Notes: a model not told the origin generated them from the sequence alone. A stretch of DNA of 64,000 nucleotides from Streptomyces hiroshimensis (GCF_014650335.1 NZ_BMUT01000002.1:635301-699300), one strand, 5' to 3'. Positions 41,864 through 51,784 are shown, counted from the first letter of the stretch. Translations and numbers: made by a program.

Positions 41864-42687
41864 GCGCGGCTACGGTCAGCGCGCCCGCGGCGGCGGCGCC
41901 CGCCCGCGAGGGCCGCATCGGCCTGCGGGCCAACCTGCGGCACATCGGCGCCCTCGCGCGGCGCAACGCCCTGCAGATCAAGGCGGACCCGGAGTCGATG
42001 TTCGACGCCGTGATCATGCCGATCATCTTCATCCTGCTCTTCACCTACGTCTTCGGCGGCTCGATGGCCGGCAAGGGCCACGAGCAGGAGTACCTCAACT
42101 ACCTGGTGCCCGGCCTGATGGCCATGCAGGGCATGAACATCGCGATGGCCGTCGGCGTCGGCGTCAACGACGACTTCAAGAAGGGGGTGATGGACCGCTT
42201 CCGCACCATGCCGATAGCCCGGTCCTCCGTCCTCGTCGCGAAGATCGTGGTCGAGGTCGGCCGGATGCTCGTCGCCACGACCATCCTGCTGGGCATGGGC
42301 TTCGCGCTCGGCTTCTCCGTCAGCACCTCCCCGCTGCACCTGCTGGCCGCGGTCGCCCTGGCCATGGTCTTCGGCGCCTCCCTGATGTGGATCTTCATCC
42401 TGCTGGGGCTCACCATGAAGACGGCACAGGCCGTCCAGGGCATGGCGATGATCGTCCTGATGCCGCTGCAGTTCGGCAGCTCGATCTTCGCGCCGACGGC
42501 CAACATGCCGGGCTGGCTGGAGGCCTTCACGAAGTACAACCCGCTGTCCAACCTCGCCGACGCCGTACGCCACCTGCTGCGGGGCGGCCCCGTGGCCCAC
42601 TCGCTGTGGATGACGCTGGCCTGGGCCGCCGCCATCACGCTCGTGACCGCACCGCTGGCCGTCTCGAAGTTCCGCAAGAAGACCTGA
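41860..42687 (+). CDS. DrrB-type ABC exporter permease
   Basis: A 275-residue membrane protein of the ABC-2 permease family with six helices. Features: FDAVIMPIIFILLFTYVFGGSMAG, DDFKKGVMDRFRTMPIARSSVLVAKI, LGLTMKTAQAVQGMAMIVLMPLQFGSSIFAPTANMPGWLEAFTKYNPLSNL. ATG 41860 overlaps the ATPase stop (ATGA), with AGGAGG eight bases upstream. Functions with the preceding ATPase as one exporter. The next gene is convergent (19 bp gap), so there is little room for a terminator. Confidence 0.92.
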   Translation: MSAATVSAPAAAAPAREGRIGLRANLRHIGALARRNALQIKADPESMFDAVIMPIIFILLFTYVFGGSMAGKGHEQEYLNYLVPGLMAMQGMNIAMAVGVGVNDDFKKGVMDRFRTMPIARSSVLVAKIVVEVGRMLVATTILLGMGFALGFSVSTSPLHLLAAVALAMVFGASLMWIFILLGLTMKTAQAVQGMAMIVLMPLQFGSSIFAPTANMPGWLEAFTKYNPLSNLADAVRHLLRGGPVAHSLWMTLAWAAAITLVTAPLAVSKFRKKT

Positions 42688-42705
42688 GCCGGGCCGGTGT
42701 CCGCG

Positions 42706-45700
42706 TCATACGAGGGCGGTGGCCTCCTTCAGAGTGAGGCCGCCGCCCTCGGCGTACGCGCGCTCGTACGCGGCGTCGCCGAGCGCCTCCCGCGCTCCGG
42801 CCCCCGTGCGCTCGTACACCTCGCGTTCCACCGACGCCACCGGGAAGTCGGCCGGGCGCAGGCCCTCGGCCGCGCCGAGCAGCCGGGCCGCGCGCAGCGC
42901 GTGCTCCTCGCCGGACGGCCCGCCGGCCAGCTCGGCGTGGGCGAAGGCGGCGAATACCAGGTGTGTCATCGGCAGCTGCGGCACCGCAAGCGTCGACAGC
43001 GGGTCGTCGGCCATCGCCAGGGCCTTCCGCAGCCTCGGCAAGGCGTCCGCCGGGCGGCCCTCCAGTGTGTCCAGCCAGGCCATCTGACCGCACATCAGGG
43101 CCTCGAACATCACCACCGAGCGGATGCCGAAGTCCGTCACCAGCTCCTCGAAGATCTCCCGGGCCTCGGCCGTGCGCCCGGTGCGGGCGATCCGCACGCC
43201 GAGCTGCAGCCTGCCGAAGACCGCGGCATCCGTATTGCCCTGCTCGGCTTCCGCGATGGCGTCGCGGAGCATCTGCTCGCCCTCCTCGTCGCCGACCGTC
43301 CCCGCCTCGACCAGGGCCCCGGCCAGCCGGGCGCGCAGCGCCGGCAGCTGCCCGGTCGAGCCGAGCTCACGGACCTGCTCGACGGCCTCCCGGTAGGCCT
43401 CGGCCGCCAGGTCGAACTGCCCGCGCCGCTCGTGCGCCTCGCCCAGGCCCGTCAGCCCCTCGGCCACGCCCCAGGAGTCCCCGAGCCGCCGGAAGACCTC
43501 CACGCTCTCCTGCGCGTCTGCGGTGGCCTGGTCCAGCCCGCCGGGGTGGTCGTTGAATATCTTGGAGCGCAGCTGCAGCGCGTGGCCGAGCTCCCACGTG
43601 TACCCCAGCTCGCGGCAGCGCGTGACGATCGCGTCCAAGGTCCGGTAGAGCGTCTCGAAATCGCCGGTCATGAGGATGGCGAAGAAGACGATGTAGCCCG
43701 GCACGCGGCAGGTCTGCGGCGGCCCGTCGGCGTAGGCCGCGGCGATGGTGCGCAGTCTGCTCTGCATCTCCGGCGACTGGACCAGCGCCATGTCCGTGAT
43801 GCTGACCAGCCGCGTCAGGTGGACCCCGCGCCGCGCCTCCGCCAGCACCTCGGGCGTCATCGGCGGCGGCTGCTCCGTGCAGGAGACGTACAGCGGCGGG
43901 ACCGGGGCGACCGGCCCGGCGAACGGGTCGGGGCCCAGCGCGCCCACCGCCTCCGCCCAGTGCGAGGCGTCCGCGCGGTGCTCCCTGAGCTGCCAGAACC
44001 AGCCGAGGGACAGCACCAGGCACAGCGCCTCCTGCTCGTCCCGCGCCGCGACGGCGTGCCGCAGGGCCGTGCGCAGGTTGTCGTGCTCCAGCTCCAGCTG
44101 CTCCAGCCAGAAGCCCTGCGCGGGGCCGCGCAGCAGGGGGTCCGCGGTGCGGGCCAGCTCGCGGTAGGCCAGCAGGTGGCGGTGCTCGGCGCCCGCCCGC
44201 TCGCCCGCCTCGTCCAGCCGCTCGGCGGCGTACTCCCCGACGGTCTCCAGCAGCCGGTAGCGCATCTCGCCGCCCGCCGCGGGCTCGGCCACCACGAGGG
44301 ATTTGTCGACGAGCGAGCCGAGCAGGGCGGCGACGTCGCGGGCCCCGACGGCGTCGGCGGCATGCGCGGCGGCCACGTCCGGGCCGTCGGAGCACACCGC
44401 TTCGGCCGCCGCCAGGTCACAGCCGCCGGAGAAGACCGACAGGCGGCGCAGCACGGCCCGCTCGGGGCCGTCGAGCAGGTCCCACGACCAGTCCACGACG
44501 GCGCGCAGCGTCTGCTGGCGCGGCAGGACGGTGCGGCTGCCGGAGGTCAGCAGCCGGAAGCGGTCGTCCAGGCGGTCGGCCAGGGTGCGCGGGCCGAGCA
44601 GCCGCAGCCGGGCGGCGGCGAGCTCGATGGCCAGCGGCAGCCCGTCCAGGCGGCGGCAGATCTCGGCACACGCCTCCGGGTCGTCCTCGATGCGGAAGCC
44701 GGGGCGGGCCGCGGCGCCGCGGTCGGCCAGCAGCCGCAGCGCGACGGTGTCGGGCAGCGGCTCCACCGGCCGCACCGCCTCGCCGGGCACGCCGAGGGGC
44801 TCGCGGCTGGTGGCGAGCACGGTGACGCCCGGGCAGTGGGCCAGGAGCGTCTCGGCGAGGCGGGCCGCGGCGTCGACCACGTGCTCGCAGTTGTCGAGGA
44901 CGAGCAGCATGCGGCGCGGTGCGCAGTGCTCGGCCAGCCGCGCCAGCGGGTCCGTCGCGGTGGCGTCGCCGGCGGCCCGCAGCCCGTCGGCGGTGGTCCG
45001 CACCACGGTCTCGCGGCCGCCGAGCGCGGTCAGCACCGCCTCGGGCACGGTGGCCGGATCGTCGACGGGCGCGAGCTCGGCGAACCACACGCCGTCGGCC
45101 CACCCGCCGCCGTTCGCGGCGGCGGCCTCGGCGGCCTCCAGCGACAGACGGGTCTTCCCGGCCCCGCCGGGGCCGAGGAGCGTGACCAGGCGGTGCGCGT
45201 GCAGGTCGCCGCCGATGGACGCGATGTCGTCCTCCCGCCCGACGAAGGAGGTCAGCCGGACACGGAGGTTGCCGGGCGGGGGCGTGGTGCCGGTGCCGCC
45301 TCCGGCGTGGGGCGGGACGGGAGCGCCGTGGGCGTCATGGCCGTGCCCGGGCGACAGCACGGTGCCGCCGGCCGCCGGGGCGGCGGGCGGGTACGGGTGG
45401 CCCTGCTGCGCCACGGTGCCGTGCGCGGTGGGGGCGCCGGGCGGATAGGCGGGCGGGTTGTGCGGCGACGTGGTGCCGCCCGGGGCCGGCGTGGTGGGCG
45501 GGTACGACCGGTCAGGCGCCACGGAACTGTCCGGCGCGGCTCCGTTGTGCGGGGTTGCGGTGCCGTGCGCGGCGGGGGCGCCGGGCGGGTAGGGCGTGCT
45601 GTGCGGCGGCGCGGGGCCGTCGGCGGTCGGTGCGGCGGACGGGTACGGCCGGCCATGTGGCGCCACGGTGTTGTCCGGCGCGGCTCCGTTGTGCGGTGCC

Positions 45701-46737
45701 GGGGTGCCGTGCGTGGCAGGGCCGGGGAGCGGGCCGGGCGTGCCCTGGGGGTGGTCCGGGGTGCCGCCCGGCGCGGATCCGGGGAGATGGCGCGGTGTGC
45801 CCTGCGCAGTCCCGGCGGTGCCGTGCGCGGCGGGGCGGTCCGCCGGGTAGGGCGCGTCCTGGGAATCGGCAGAGCCGTCCGGCGCGAGCCCGGCGGGTGC
45901 GTAGGGCGAGCCCTGCGGCGGTGCGGCGCCGTTCGGGGCGGGGAACGGGTGCCGGGCGCCGGGCGGCGTGCCCTGTGGCGGTGCGGCGCCGCGCCGGGTG
46001 CCAGGTCGTATGCCCCGCTCCGGGTTCAGGAGCTCTGCGTGGAGGGCGCGGAGTTCCGGGCCCGGGTCCGTGCCCAGGCGGCCGGCCAGGTCGCTGGCGA
46101 TGTCCGCGTACGCGGCGAGCGCCTCCGCGGGGCGCCCCGCCGCCCGCAGGGCGCGCAGGCGCACGGCGTGCAGGGGCTCGTCGAGCGGATGCGCCTCGCA
46201 CAGCGCGGAGAGCTCCGGAAGGATCTGTTCCGACCGGCCGAGGGCGACCGCGGCGGACAGCTGCGTACGGCGGGCGTCCAGGTGGCGCGCCTCGTAGCGG
46301 ACGGCGAGGGCCGCCCGGCCCGGGAGGTCGGCGAGGACGGGCCCGCGCCACAGCGCGAGGCCGGCGCCGAGCAGGCCGGCGGCCTTGGCGGGGTCGCCGT
46401 CGGCCAGGGCCCGCGCCCCCTCGTCGGCGAGCTGCTGGAAGCGGTACAGGTCGACGTCCCCGGGCTCGGCGCAGAGCCGGTAGCCGCCGGCCGCCGAGGC
46501 CACGGCGTCGTGCCCCACGGCCCGCCGGAGCCGGCCCACGAGGGCCTGCAGCGCGCCCGCCGCGTCGGCGGGCGGCTCGTCGCCCCAGACCTCGCCGATC
46601 AGCGCCTCGGCGGTGCGGACGCGCCCCGGGTGGAGGGCGAGCGCGGCGAGCAGGGCGCGCAGCCGGGCGCCGCCGAGGGCGGCGGGCCGGCCGTCGCCGG
46701 TGTGGGCCTGGGTGGTGCCGAGGATGCCGTAACGCAC
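42706..46737 (-). CDS. BTAD-domain NTPase/TPR transcriptional regulator
   Basis: A 1343-residue AfsR/SARP-like regulator. Order: OmpR-type winged helix (residues 1-90, LRALLAALALHPGRVRTAEALIGEVW), bacterial transcriptional activator domain (about 95-240), a disordered Pro/Gly/Ala/His/Thr linker (about 243-490), a NB-ARC-like ATPase with Walker A LLGPGGAGKTRL at about 521 and LLVLDNCEHVVD as Walker B, then TPR-like helical repeats (about 850-1340). GTG 46737 gives VRYGILGTTQ, the usual opening. It reads as an ATP-switched activator that senses a signal through its TPRs. The target is unknown; the flanking exporter operon is convergent, so divergent control is not obvious. Confidence 0.92.
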   Translation of the reverse strand: MRYGILGTTQAHTGDGRPAALGGARLRALLAALALHPGRVRTAEALIGEVWGDEPPADAAGALQALVGRLRRAVGHDAVASAAGGYRLCAEPGDVDLYRFQQLADEGARALADGDPAKAAGLLGAGLALWRGPVLADLPGRAALAVRYEARHLDARRTQLSAAVALGRSEQILPELSALCEAHPLDEPLHAVRLRALRAAGRPAEALAAYADIASDLAGRLGTDPGPELRALHAELLNPERGIRPGTRRGAAPPQGTPPGARHPFPAPNGAAPPQGSPYAPAGLAPDGSADSQDAPYPADRPAAHGTAGTAQGTPRHLPGSAPGGTPDHPQGTPGPLPGPATHGTPAPHNGAAPDNTVAPHGRPYPSAAPTADGPAPPHSTPYPPGAPAAHGTATPHNGAAPDSSVAPDRSYPPTTPAPGGTTSPHNPPAYPPGAPTAHGTVAQQGHPYPPAAPAAGGTVLSPGHGHDAHGAPVPPHAGGGTGTTPPPGNLRVRLTSFVGREDDIASIGGDLHAHRLVTLLGPGGAGKTRLSLEAAEAAAANGGGWADGVWFAELAPVDDPATVPEAVLTALGGRETVVRTTADGLRAAGDATATDPLARLAEHCAPRRMLLVLDNCEHVVDAAARLAETLLAHCPGVTVLATSREPLGVPGEAVRPVEPLPDTVALRLLADRGAAARPGFRIEDDPEACAEICRRLDGLPLAIELAAARLRLLGPRTLADRLDDRFRLLTSGSRTVLPRQQTLRAVVDWSWDLLDGPERAVLRRLSVFSGGCDLAAAEAVCSDGPDVAAAHAADAVGARDVAALLGSLVDKSLVVAEPAAGGEMRYRLLETVGEYAAERLDEAGERAGAEHRHLLAYRELARTADPLLRGPAQGFWLEQLELEHDNLRTALRHAVAARDEQEALCLVLSLGWFWQLREHRADASHWAEAVGALGPDPFAGPVAPVPPLYVSCTEQPPPMTPEVLAEARRGVHLTRLVSITDMALVQSPEMQSRLRTIAAAYADGPPQTCRVPGYIVFFAILMTGDFETLYRTLDAIVTRCRELGYTWELGHALQLRSKIFNDHPGGLDQATADAQESVEVFRRLGDSWGVAEGLTGLGEAHERRGQFDLAAEAYREAVEQVRELGSTGQLPALRARLAGALVEAGTVGDEEGEQMLRDAIAEAEQGNTDAAVFGRLQLGVRIARTGRTAEAREIFEELVTDFGIRSVVMFEALMCGQMAWLDTLEGRPADALPRLRKALAMADDPLSTLAVPQLPMTHLVFAAFAHAELAGGPSGEEHALRAARLLGAAEGLRPADFPVASVEREVYERTGAGAREALGDAAYERAYAEGGGLTLKEATALV
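45267..46009 (-). repeat. coding low-complexity repeat (disordered linker of BTAD regulator)
   Basis: Encodes roughly 248 residues of repeated PYPPxAPxAHGT and PHNGAAPD units. The length is unusual for the family and the repeats make copy number likely to vary. Confidence 0.8.
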
Positions 46738-46878
46738 GGCCCCATTCTCCCCCGGGCCCGTACCGGCCGGGTTACGGGCCGGGAGGGTGGAGGAAGTACC
46801 GTCACCCGGTACGTCCGCCGCAGCCGCCCTCCGGGCCGGCCCGCGGCGGGACCGCCCCACCTCACAGGAGCAGAAGCT

Positions 46879-47682
46879 ATGCCGACAGCGACCCGCGGCG
46901 AACGGCGCGTGAGTCCCGTCTTCCTCGCCCTCGTCGCCATCATGGGCGTCTCCATGTGGGCGGTGTGGACGGACTTCTCGGCGAGCCCCGGCTTCGCCGT
47001 CTTCCTCTTCGTCGTCTCCGGCTGGGTCGTCTCGCTGTGCCTGCACGAGTACGCGCACGCGCGCACCGCCCTGCACGGCGGCGACCTCACGGTGGGCGCC
47101 AAGGGCTATCTGACGCTGGATCCGCTGAAGTACACGCACGCGCTGCTGAGCATCGTCCTGCCCGTCATCTTCGTGATCATGGGCGGGATCGGCCTGCCCG
47201 GCGGTGCGGTCTTCATCGAGCGGCACCGCATCCGCGGCCGCTGGAAGCACAGCATGATCTCGGCAGCGGGCCCGCTGACGAACGCCGCGTTCGCCGTGGT
47301 CGTCACCGCCCCGTTCTGGCTCGGCGCGATGGACGGCGTCCCGGACCACTTCCGCTACGCGCTCGGCTTCATGGCCCAGCTCCAGGTGACCGCCGCGATC
47401 CTCAACTTCCTGCCGGTCCCGGGCCTGGACGGCTACGGGGTGATCGAGCCGTGGCTGTCGTACAAGGTGCGGCGCCAGGTGGAGCCGTTCGCGCCGTTCG
47501 GGATACTGGCCGTCTTCGGCTTCCTGTGGATCCCCGAGGTCAACCACGCGTTCTTCGACATGATCGACTCGGTGCTGCGGTTCCTCGACGTGACGGCGTG
47601 GGACACGTACTGGGGCCGGGAGCTGTTCCGCTTCTGGCAGGGCACCCCGGACATCCCGCCGCTGTCGGCCGTCGTCTTCTGA
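46879..47682 (+). CDS. site-2 protease family membrane protein
   Basis: A 267-residue M50-family intramembrane metalloprotease homologue with about five helices. Zinc ligands: HEYAH at residues 56-60 (HExxH) in the third helix, and the second motif NFLPVPGLDGYG (N-P-x-x-x-L-D-G type). AAGPLTNAAFAVV is the conserved Gly-Pro-x-x-Asn segment. There is no PDZ domain, as in the Rip3/YfgC-like minimal form. ATG 46879 has GGAG eight bases upstream. Substrate unknown; it may cleave an anti-sigma factor, but none is adjacent. It is divergent from the BTAD regulator. Confidence 0.88.
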   Translation: MPTATRGERRVSPVFLALVAIMGVSMWAVWTDFSASPGFAVFLFVVSGWVVSLCLHEYAHARTALHGGDLTVGAKGYLTLDPLKYTHALLSIVLPVIFVIMGGIGLPGGAVFIERHRIRGRWKHSMISAAGPLTNAAFAVVVTAPFWLGAMDGVPDHFRYALGFMAQLQVTAAILNFLPVPGLDGYGVIEPWLSYKVRRQVEPFAPFGILAVFGFLWIPEVNHAFFDMIDSVLRFLDVTAWDTYWGRELFRFWQGTPDIPPLSAVVF

Positions 47683-47705
47683 CCGGCTGATTCGCGGTAC
47701 GCGAA

Positions 47706-47735
47706 AGCCCCAGGCCCCCCGTGTGGCCTGGGGCT
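47706..47735. terminator. bidirectional terminator
   Basis: AGCCCCAGGCC and GGCCTGGGGCT, perfect 11-bp arms, between the convergent protease and P450 genes. The same stem recurs at 51947-51973. Confidence 0.85.
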
Positions 47736-47749
47736 GCTTCATGCCGCGC

Positions 47750-48970
47750 TCACGCCGCGTCCCAGGTGACCGGGAGGCTGTGCACCCCGTAGATGTTCGA
47801 GTGCGTGCGCAGCGGCACCTCCTCGGGCGCCACGGCCAGGCGCAGCGCCGGGAAGCGGGCGAAGAGCGCCGGCAGGGCGACCCGCATCTCGACGCGCGCC
47901 AGCTGCTGCCCCAGGCACTGGTGGATCCCGTGGCCGAAGCCCAGGTGCCCGGTGGCCTTGCGGCGCAGGTCGAGGGCGTCGGGGCCGGGGAAGCGGAGCG
48001 GGTCGCGGTTGGCGGCCTGGAGGGAGAGGGTGACGCTCTCACCGGCCTTGATCAGGTGGCCGTCCAGCTCGACGTCCTCCAGGGCCGTCTTCAGACCGGT
48101 GTGGGCGATGGTCAGATAGCGCAGCAGCTCCTCCACCGCCTGGTCGGCGAGGTCCGGTTCGCCGCGCAGGGCGGCGAGCTGGTCCGGGTTGCGCAGCAGG
48201 GCGAAGGCGCCGTGCGCGATCATGTTGGCGGTGGTGTCGAGGCCGGCGCCCAGCAGGAAGCCGCCGAGGCCTGCGAGTTCCTCCTCGGTGAGGTCGCTCG
48301 TGGTCAGATCGCTGAGCATGTCGTCGGTGGGCTCGGCCCGCTTGGCCGCCACCAGCTTGTGCAGGTACTCCTGCAGCCCGGCCATGGCGGCGTACCTCTC
48401 CTCTTCCGAGGAGCGCATGTCGGTCAGCGTCGTCGTGTGCCGCTGGAAGAGCTCGCGGTCGGCGTAGGGCACCCCGAGGAGTTCACAGATCATCAGCGCG
48501 GGGATCGGCTGGGCGAACGCCTCCACCAGGTCGGCCGACGGGCCCCGGCGCTCCATGGCGTCCAGGTGGTCGGCCGTGATCTCTTCGAGGCGTTCGGTGA
48601 GGGCCCGCATCCGGCGGACGGTGAACTTGCCGGCGAGCAGCTTCCGGTAGCGGGTGTGCTCGGGGGCGTCCATCCCCGTCATGTCCCCTACGGGCGCCGC
48701 GGGCAGGCCGCCTTCGGGCACGCCGGGCACCTCGACCGGGAGGTGCATGAGCTCGTACCGCGAGCTGAAGCGGGAGTCGGCCAGGATCGCGCGGACCGTG
48801 GCGTAGCCGGTGGCGAGCCAGCCCAGGTGCCCGTCCGGGTAGCGCATCCGTATCAGCGGTTGCTGTTCGCGCAGCGCGGCCAGCTCGGCCGGCGGGTCGA
48901 AGGGGCAGCCCGCGGGGCGGGTGGTCGGCAGCGCCGACAGGGGCTGGACGCCGGGCAGTTCGCGTTCCAT
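47750..48970 (-). CDS. cytochrome P450
   Basis: A 406-residue soluble monooxygenase. Landmarks: I-helix [18 protein letters not shown]-helix [11 protein letters not shown] with ExxR, and heme loop [19 protein letters not shown] with the Cys ligand. The [10 protein letters not shown] start is typical of the CYP105/107-like actinomycete P450s. It is the last gene of the DUF4097-DrrA-DrrB-P450 operon. Substrate cannot be told; the partners (ABC exporter) suggest modification and export of a hydrophobic compound, or detoxification. No ferredoxin gene is adjacent. Confidence 0.93.
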   Translation of the reverse strand: MERELPGVQPLSALPTTRPAGCPFDPPAELAALREQQPLIRMRYPDGHLGWLATGYATVRAILADSRFSSRYELMHLPVEVPGVPEGGLPAAPVGDMTGMDAPEHTRYRKLLAGKFTVRRMRALTERLEEITADHLDAMERRGPSADLVEAFAQPIPALMICELLGVPYADRELFQRHTTTLTDMRSSEEERYAAMAGLQEYLHKLVAAKRAEPTDDMLSDLTTSDLTEEELAGLGGFLLGAGLDTTANMIAHGAFALLRNPDQLAALRGEPDLADQAVEELLRYLTIAHTGLKTALEDVELDGHLIKAGESVTLSLQAANRDPLRFPGPDALDLRRKATGHLGFGHGIHQCLGQQLARVEMRVALPALFARFPALRLAVAPEEVPLRTHSNIYGVHSLPVTWDAA

Positions 48971-49043
48971 GGAAGTGGTCCTCCGGGTGCAGAGTGCGGA
49001 GTGCGAGTGGAAGTGCCGGTGGTCGTGCGGCCGGAACGGGGGG

Positions 49044-49832
49044 TTACCGGGTGCCGCGGCGGAAGGCCGCGCGCGCCCACAGGTAGCCGACCAGGGTCAG
49101 GCCCAGGCACCAGGCGAGGGCGGCGATGCCGCTGTTGCCGATCTCCGTGCCCGTCAGCAGCCCGCGCAGGGTCTCGATGACGGGGGTGAAGGGCTGGTAC
49201 TCGGCGAACCAGCGCAGCCCGGTGGGCATCGACTCCGGCGGCACGACGGCGCTGCCGAGGAAGGGCAGGAACGTCAGCGGCAGGGGGATGTTGCTGGCGG
49301 TCTCGGGGTTCTTGGCCACCAGGCCGATCGCGGCGGACAGCCAGGTGAACGCCAGGGTGAGCAGCGTCAGGAGGCCGGCGGCCGCGAGCCACTCGACGGG
49401 CGTGGCGTCCGGCCGGAAGCCGATGAGCAGCGCGACGCCGACGACGAACGTGATGCTGACCATCGTCTGGATGACGCTGCCGACGACGTGCCCGGTCAGG
49501 AACGAGGCGCGGGAGATCGCCATGGTGCGGAAGCGGTTGACGATGCCCTCGGTCATGTCGACGCAGACGCTGACCGCGGTGGCCACGGCCCCGGAGGTCG
49601 CGGCCATCAGGATGATGCCGGGCGCGACGTAGTCGATGTAGTCGACGTCGCCCTTGGGCACCCCGCCGATGCCGGTGCCCAGGGCGCCGCCGAAGACGTA
49701 GTTGAAGAGGAGCAGCATCATGACGGGCATGACGACGACCGAGATCGTCATGGAGGGGTAGCGCAGCGCGTGCTTGAGGTTGCGCCGCAGCATCGTCCGC
49801 GCATCGCTGACGGCGTGGGACACGGTGCTCAT
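49044..49832 (-). CDS. DrrB-type ABC exporter permease
   Basis: A 262-residue ABC-2 permease with six helices. Features: [57 protein letters not shown], and [47 protein letters not shown] 49832 overlaps the ATPase stop by four bases (ATGA). It is the second complete DrrAB pair in the window and differs clearly from the first. P450 follows after 73 bp. Confidence 0.93.
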   Translation of the reverse strand: MSTVSHAVSDARTMLRRNLKHALRYPSMTISVVVMPVMMLLLFNYVFGGALGTGIGGVPKGDVDYIDYVAPGIILMAATSGAVATAVSVCVDMTEGIVNRFRTMAISRASFLTGHVVGSVIQTMVSITFVVGVALLIGFRPDATPVEWLAAAGLLTLLTLAFTWLSAAIGLVAKNPETASNIPLPLTFLPFLGSAVVPPESMPTGLRWFAEYQPFTPVIETLRGLLTGTEIGNSGIAALAWCLGLTLVGYLWARAAFRRGTR

Positions 49833-50857
49833 CGGGCGCTCTCCTGCAGGTTCGTGACAGGGGTTGTGTCAGGGGTCATGTCCGGGGTCGTGTCTGTGGT
49901 GAGGAACGGGGCCGGGTGCGCGCCCGGGCCGCCGGTGAGGGCGAGGAAGACGTCGTCGAGGTCGGGGGTGTGCACCGTGAGGCCCTCGGCCCGGACCGAC
50001 ACGGCGTCCAGGACGTCGAGGACGGCGCGCAGGGTGGGGATGGTGCCGTCGCCGGGGATGTCCAGGGTGAGCGCCTCGGGGTCGCGCTTGGCGATGGTGC
50101 CGAAGAGGCCGGCGGCGGAGTCGAGGTCGCGCGGGCTGGAGAACCGCAGGCGCACGTAGCCGCCGGGGACACGCCGCTTCAGCTCGTCCGCGGTGCCCTC
50201 GGCGACCAGCACCCCGTGGTCCAGGACGGCGATCCGGTCCGCGAGCTGGTCCGCCTCCTCCAGGTACTGGGTCGTCAGGAAGACGGTGACGCCCTTGTCG
50301 TCGACCAGGCTGCGGATGATCTCCCACATGGTGCGGCGGCTGCGCGGGTCCAGTCCGGTGGTCGGCTCGTCGAGGAAGATGATGCGCGGGTCGCCGACCA
50401 GCGTCATCGCGAGGTCGAGCTTGCGCCGCATGCCGCCGGAGAACGTGGAGGCCGGCTTCCGGGCCGCCTCCGCCAGGTCGAAGCGGTGCAGCAGTTCCGC
50501 GGCCCGGCGGCGGCCCTCGCGGCGGCCGAGGTGGTGCAGGTCCGCCATGAGGATCAGGTTCTCCTCGGCGGTGAGCAGGTTGTCCACGGCCGAGAACTGC
50601 CCGGTGACGCCGATCGCGGCGCGCACGCCGTCCGCATCGCTCTCCAGATCGTGCCCCGCGAGCTGCGCCCGGCCGCCGTCGGCGGGGATCAGCGTGGAGA
50701 GGATCTGCACCGTGGTGGTCTTCCCCGCGCCGTTGGGGCCGAGGAGGGCGAAGACGGTGCCCTGGGGGATGGACAGATCGATGCCGTCGAGGACCGTCTT
50801 GTCGCCGTAGGACTTGCGCAGGCCGACGGCCGATACCGCCGGTTCCGTGGGGTTCAT
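49829..50857 (-). CDS. DrrA-type ABC exporter ATP-binding protein
   Basis: A 342-residue ATPase. Walker A ALLGPNGAGKTTTVQI, Q-loop GVTGQFSAVDNLLTAEENL, signature FSGGMRRKLDLAMTLVG, Walker B IIFLDEPTTGLDPRSRRTMW. The C-terminal domain is DrrA-like and ends with a Thr/Pro-rich tail (TTDTTPDMTPDTTP). ATG 50857 is followed downstream by the coupled permease. It lies 90 bp after the DUF4097 gene, with 19-bp repeats in between. Confidence 0.93.
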   Translation of the reverse strand: MNPTEPAVSAVGLRKSYGDKTVLDGIDLSIPQGTVFALLGPNGAGKTTTVQILSTLIPADGGRAQLAGHDLESDADGVRAAIGVTGQFSAVDNLLTAEENLILMADLHHLGRREGRRRAAELLHRFDLAEAARKPASTFSGGMRRKLDLAMTLVGDPRIIFLDEPTTGLDPRSRRTMWEIIRSLVDDKGVTVFLTTQYLEEADQLADRIAVLDHGVLVAEGTADELKRRVPGGYVRLRFSSPRDLDSAAGLFGTIAKRDPEALTLDIPGDGTIPTLRAVLDVLDAVSVRAEGLTVHTPDLDDVFLALTGGPGAHPAPFLTTDTTPDMTPDTTPVTNLQESAR

Positions 50858-50894
50858 GGTGCGGGGGTGCCTCTCGTTTCGCTGGGGTGGCCGG

Positions 50895-50955
50895 GAGCGG
50901 TGGTGCTGTTCAGGCACGGTGGTTCTGTTCGGGCGCTGTGGTTCTGTTCAGGCAC
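50895..50955. repeat. three 19-bp tandem repeats between DUF4097 and drrA
   Basis: GGTGGTKCTGTTCRGGCRC-like units recur with CTGTTC at 50906, 50925 and 50944, a strict 19-bp period. The last unit overlaps the final codons of the DUF4097 gene. A binding array or slippage product. Confidence 0.7.
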
Positions 50956-51784
50956 GGTGGATCAGGACGTTGCCGACGCCCGTGCCGGCGTGCACCTCGA
51001 CGGTCTCCGCGGAGCCGCCGGGGCCCTCGGACGAGCCGAGGGAGTTGCGCACCGCGCCCACGCCGGTGTGCACGTCGAGCCAGGCGGCGCTGGTCTCCCG
51101 GATGCCGACGTCGAGGTCGCCCGCGGCGGTCCGCAGCGAGACCTTGCCGCGCGCCACCTCGCCGATCCGGATGTCGCCGAGGGAGGTCCTGGCGTCGACC
51201 CCCGCGTGGGCGACGCCGACGGAGATGCGGCCGTTGGACGCGTTCGCCCGCAGCTCGCCGGAGACCTCCCCGACCGTGGTCTCGCCGTTGGCGTTCTTGA
51301 CCTTCGTGTCGCCCGCGATCTCGCCGAGGTCGATCCGGCCCGCCCCGTAGACCTCGGCGTCGCCGGCGACGCGGCCCGCCCGGACGGCGCCGAGCGAGGT
51401 CTTCAGGTACACGGTGTCCGCCTCGTCGACGTGGATGTCGCCGAGCGAGGTCGTGATGCGGAGCTCCCCGAAGCGGCCCTCGCAGAGGAAGTCCGCCATG
51501 GGCGAGTCGCCGTGGACGTCCGATCCGGCCGGCAGTTCGACGGTCACGTCGAGCGACCCGCACTTGCCGAACGGGGAGCGCTTCTTGGGGCCCTTGACCA
51601 GCAGCTTGCCTCCCGAGCAGCTGACCTTGGTCTGCTCCGCGGCCCGCACGTCGACGTCCCTGGCGCCATCGGTGGGCCGCACCTCGACGACCGTGTCGGT
51701 GCGCTTGCCCGCGGTGACCCGGACCGTTCCGAGGTCGAATTCGAGGGTGACGGAGAGGGGCCCGGGGGTGTCGAAGGCAGGCAT
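50948..51784 (-). CDS. DUF4097 beta-solenoid protein
   Basis: A 278-residue protein built from repeating short strands (GDIHVDEADTVYLKTSLGAVRAG, GRIDLGEIAGDTKVKNANGETTVG, NGRISVGVAHAGVDARTSLGDIRIG), the right-handed parallel beta-helix of DUF4097. No signal peptide or membrane helix. The family's function is not known, but it often accompanies DrrAB exporters and PadR/MarR regulators in Actinobacteria. First gene of the operon; the palindromes at 51862-51883 lie about 80 bp upstream. ATG 51784 has GGGAC upstream. Confidence 0.85.
   Translation of the reverse strand: MPAFDTPGPLSVTLEFDLGTVRVTAGKRTDTVVEVRPTDGARDVDVRAAEQTKVSCSGGKLLVKGPKKRSPFGKCGSLDVTVELPAGSDVHGDSPMADFLCEGRFGELRITTSLGDIHVDEADTVYLKTSLGAVRAGRVAGDAEVYGAGRIDLGEIAGDTKVKNANGETTVGEVSGELRANASNGRISVGVAHAGVDARTSLGDIRIGEVARGKVSLRTAAGDLDVGIRETSAAWLDVHTGVGAVRNSLGSSEGPGGSAETVEVHAGTGVGNVLIHRA

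Noticed and set aside
42697..46900. Very long plus-strand open frame opposite the BTAD regulator
   Set aside because: It is the mirror of a high-GC coding gene; its Arg/Gly/Ala-rich text has no domain, and the minus strand gives a full known architecture.
47750..51784. Natural-product gene cluster
   Set aside because: There is a P450 and an exporter but no synthase, ligase, or tailoring set, so a cluster cannot be claimed.
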